DNA of 64,000 nucleotides from Halarsenatibacter sp964630835 (GTDB lineage Bacteria > Bacillota > Halanaerobiia > Halanaerobiales > Halarsenatibacteraceae). Numbering within the stretch: the stretch's first letter is position 1; every line of letters starts with the position of its first letter. The notes under the pieces were generated by a model. It was not told the DNA's origin. It ran no database searches and worked only from the letters and a program-made list of their open reading frames with translations. The stretch spans positions 77,212 through 141,211 of the forward strand of contig CAZVZM010000001.1 in the NCBI GenBank assembly GCA_964630835.1, read 5' to 3'. The translations under genes were made by a program, and so were the position numbers. Positions 61,876 through 64,000 of the stretch are shown here, one piece after another.

Positions 61876-63000
61876 ATGGCTGGCAGAAAAAAAGTAGGAT
61901 TGATTGTGAATCCGGTGGCCGGCCTGGGGGGGAAAGCCGGACTTAAAGGCAGTGATGGGCGAGAAATTCAGATCAGGGCTCGAGAAAGGGGGGCTGAGCC
62001 GGTCTCACCCGGGCGGGCCATAGATGCTCTGGAAGAACTGAAAGGAATTAATTGTGAAATTGATCTGGTGACTGTTTCTGATAAAATGGGGGAAAAACCT
62101 GCTCTTAGAGCGGGCTTTTCTCCCCGTGTTATTATGAACATTAACCCGGGGCATACTTCAGCAGAAGACACCATGAGGGCAGCAGAAAAGATGACATCCG
62201 AACATGATGTAGATTTGCTTCTTTTTGCAGGAGGAGATGGCACAGCCCGGGATATAAATAGGGCTATAGGAGAGTATGGGCCGGTGCTCGGTATCCCGGC
62301 AGGAGTCAAAATTCACTCTGCAGTTTATGCTTCCAATCCCCGGCGGGCTGGCAAACTAGCTTTTGATTATTTAAAAGGGGAAGCTGGAAAAATTAGGCGT
62401 GCAGAAGTCATGGATATTGATGAGAAATCTTTTCGGAATGGGCGACTCTCAGCCAGGCTTTATGGTTATCTGAAAATCCCCTATCAGGAAAATATGGTAC
62501 AGGACCTTAAAGCAGGCAGCAGCCTCAGTGATGGGGTAGCTCTGGAAACTATCGCTGACTGGATAATTGATAAAATGAGAAAAAAGAAGATATATTTAAT
62601 TGGGCCTGGAACTACCACTGCTAAAATCATGGAAAAATTGGAGCTTGATAATACGCTTTTGGGCGTCGATGCTGTCAGAAATTACAACCTAATTGGCAGA
62701 GATTTATATGATGAAGAAATTCTCAATTTAATTGCAGATAACAGGGCGGGCATTGTCGTTACAGTTATTGGGGGGCAGGGGTATATATTTGGACGCGGCA
62801 ATCAACAATTTTCTCCGGAAGTAATTTCACGGGTTGGCCCGGAAAACATAAAAGTCATTGCAACAGAACAAAAAATTTCTGATTTAGAGGGGAGCCCTCT
62901 CCTTGTGGATACGGGAGACGAGAGGGTGAATGATGAATTAAGAGGTTACAGAGAAATAATCGTTGGTTATGATCGTAAAATTGTATATCCTGTGGAGTAG
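61876..63000 (+). CDS. ATP-NAD/AcoX kinase-like protein
   Basis: 374 aa with an NAD-kinase/diacylglycerol-kinase-like fold. GLIVNPVAGLGGKAGLKGSDG at the N-terminus and the nucleotide motif AGGDGTARDI (GGDGT at 119-123) are present, then GIPAGVKIHSAVYASNP; the C-terminal IYLIGPGTTTAKIMEKL is typical of the AcoX group rather than of PpnK. AAGGAGG precedes the ATG. Members sit next to acetoin or amino-acid catabolic genes and their reaction is not settled. Here it ends the GcvP/TTT cluster 41 nt after tctA. Confidence 0.82.
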   Translation: MAGRKKVGLIVNPVAGLGGKAGLKGSDGREIQIRARERGAEPVSPGRAIDALEELKGINCEIDLVTVSDKMGEKPALRAGFSPRVIMNINPGHTSAEDTMRAAEKMTSEHDVDLLLFAGGDGTARDINRAIGEYGPVLGIPAGVKIHSAVYASNPRRAGKLAFDYLKGEAGKIRRAEVMDIDEKSFRNGRLSARLYGYLKIPYQENMVQDLKAGSSLSDGVALETIADWIIDKMRKKKIYLIGPGTTTAKIMEKLELDNTLLGVDAVRNYNLIGRDLYDEEILNLIADNRAGIVVTVIGGQGYIFGRGNQQFSPEVISRVGPENIKVIATEQKISDLEGSPLLVDTGDERVNDELRGYREIIVGYDRKIVYPVE

Positions 63001-63044
63001 TTGATACCCGGTTTTTTTATAAAAAGTGTAAATCAACTATTATT

Positions 63045-63090
63045 TTCCAGCATATATAACATCTTTTCAAACAACGGTTTTGGAGAATTA
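63045..63090 (+). repeat. Dispersed intergenic repeat, module R5
   Basis: TTCCAGCATATATAACATCT then TTTCAAACAACGGTTTTGGA. It lies in the 101-nt convergent gap between the AcoX-like gene and the TIGR03915-like gene. Confidence 0.7.
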
Positions 63091-63101
63091 ATTCTTTAAA
63101 T

Positions 63102-63854
63102 CTAGCTGCGCGGTTTCTCGATCAGAAACTGCCAGTATTTTTTTGGCATTAGACTCTGCTGCAGCTCGGGATTTTTTCTGCCCTCTATACCGATGCTGTC
63201 AAAAAAGCTCTGCCAGAGCTGCTGATAATCATCTTCCCGGCGGGCATATTCTCTGCTTTCAGGTGCTGCGATTTCGCTGCTGTCGAGCACCTCCCAATTA
63301 CCCTGAGAAAATATTGCTGCTATGTCTCTTTTTCTATCATGTATTATGCCCTGCTCGGTTGCAAGCCTGTTAGCAAAGTGAGGGACAAGAAGTCCGGTAA
63401 TATTATAATCCGGACCGTAGGGGCCATAGAGAGTGCCATCCTTAAGCTCTCTAAAGCGGAGCAGTCCTTTAAATCTATGTCTTTCCCGCCGGACCTTTCC
63501 AGCAGCATCCTTCACCCTCTTTACGCTCTCATCCTGCCAGTTTTCCTCAACCTTTCTTTCTGTTATAAAGGCCAGTCTCAGATAATCATAGATGCATATT
63601 TCAATATTTTCCAGCTCGGATAAAAATGCATGATGTATGAGGCGATAGCTCTTGCTGGATAGCTCCTCTTTTATACCTTCCTGGACTCTTTCTGCTTTCT
63701 CCGGACAGCTCTCAATTTCCTCTATTTCTGCAAAAAATGAGGGTTGATAATTTTCCCCGGGAATAATCTTTTCGGGCCTTTCCTCGGCGTGAAAAGCGGC
63801 CTGAATGGCAGTGAGAAAGCCCTCAAAGGTGCCATCATAAATGTAGTAAATCAT
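63102..63854 (-). CDS. TIGR03915-type (DUF4130) putative DNA repair/modification protein
   Basis: 250 aa. MIYYIYDGTFEGFLTAI at the start and VRRERHRFKGLLRFREL in the middle, followed by VPHFANRLATEQGIIHDRKRDIAAI, match what I know of the TIGR03915/DUF4130 family. Such proteins are usually encoded next to a radical-SAM partner (TIGR03916) and are annotated as putative DNA repair or modification proteins; a partner would lie beyond the right edge if present. ATG 63854 follows CCGGGGGA. The biochemical activity is not established. Confidence 0.82.
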   Translation of the reverse strand: MIYYIYDGTFEGFLTAIQAAFHAEERPEKIIPGENYQPSFFAEIEEIESCPEKAERVQEGIKEELSSKSYRLIHHAFLSELENIEICIYDYLRLAFITERKVEENWQDESVKRVKDAAGKVRRERHRFKGLLRFRELKDGTLYGPYGPDYNITGLLVPHFANRLATEQGIIHDRKRDIAAIFSQGNWEVLDSSEIAAPESREYARREDDYQQLWQSFFDSIGIEGRKNPELQQSLMPKKYWQFLIEKPRS

Positions 63855-63886
63855 TGTCGGTATATCCCCCGGTTTATAATTTTAGT

Positions 63887-64000
63887 TCTTCTCCACATCA
63901 GTTGTTGCATTTTTTTATGAGAACACTTACATTGAGAGCATTTTTCCACTTTTATAGATCTCATTCATGGAAGCTATGAGGCTCCGCTCACAATGAAATT
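63887..64000 (+). repeat. Dispersed intergenic repeat, modules R1 and R2 (runs off the right edge)
   Basis: TTCTTCTCCACATCAGTTGT, GAGAACACTTACATTGAGAG, CCACTTTTATAGATCTCATT (R1), then CATGGAAGCTATGAGGCTCC and GCTCACAATGAAATT (R2), ending at the window boundary. R1 matches 54695-54775; R2 matches 18659-18703. It follows the TIGR03915-like gene start on the opposite strand. Confidence 0.82.

Noticed and set aside
11286..64000. CRISPR array as explanation for the repeats
   Set aside because: Copies are kilobases apart, in both orientations and of variable module content; there are no regular spacers and no cas genes.

Overview
The window looks like a chromosomal segment of an anaerobic, low-to-moderate G+C, probably diderm Firmicute. 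The order Halanaerobiales is my best guess, but this is an inference. The reasons are ferredoxin-dependent 2-oxoacid oxidation, T-box leaders, a CtsR box, frequent TTG starts with strong Shine-Dalgarno sites, and solute-binding proteins whose signal peptides lack a lipobox. I saw no rRNA, tRNA, CRISPR array, prophage or intact insertion sequence.

Layout. (1) 1-9382, minus strand: a carboxylic-acid operon, korDABC (2-oxoglutarate:ferredoxin oxidoreductase), sucCD, an RraA-type aldolase/decarboxylase, malic enzyme, an FAH-family protein, a SagB-type nitroreductase and the first codons of another gene, preceded by a GntR/FCD regulator. (2) 9383-18220, plus strand: two symmetric divergent promoters whose -35 boxes lie in a 15-bp perfect inverted repeat; then a ferredoxin-like protein and a Cys-containing protein that I cannot assign, a tripartite tricarboxylate transporter (TTT), an Ldh_2-type dehydrogenase, a class V aminotransferase-fold enzyme, a transporter remnant and a CitE-like lyase. 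This reads as an uptake-and-catabolism island for an unknown hydroxy/carboxylic acid. (3) 18221-34017: a T-box leader, panB, a class I aminotransferase, then ilvBN-ilvC-leuACDB-cimA-ilvD-ilvE, a complete branched-chain amino acid set with isoleucine made through citramalate. (4) 34018-41263: a T-box and serS, then a 5-oxoprolinase cluster (pxpA, DUF1445, an Nramp-like protein with altered metal-site motifs, pxpB, pxpC). (5) 41447-47266: tex, a metallo-beta-lactamase/rhodanese fusion, a UbiA prenyltransferase and a DUF3786 protein. (6) 47726-51620, minus: an oligopeptide-type ABC transporter (binding protein and two permeases) without ATPases. (7) 51835-63000, plus: clpB under a CtsR-type operator, then a GcvPA/GcvPB pair without gcvT or gcvH but followed by a second TTT transporter and an ATP-NAD/AcoX kinase-like protein. 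(8) 63102-63854, minus: a TIGR03915-type protein.

A family of dispersed, modular intergenic repeats occurs in at least ten places in both orientations and in different module combinations. One copy sits between the T-box terminator and panB. Together with the two TTT-linked islands and the Nramp/DUF1445/5-oxoprolinase cluster, these repeats are the least explained features here. Family names come from reading motifs by eye; no database search was possible.
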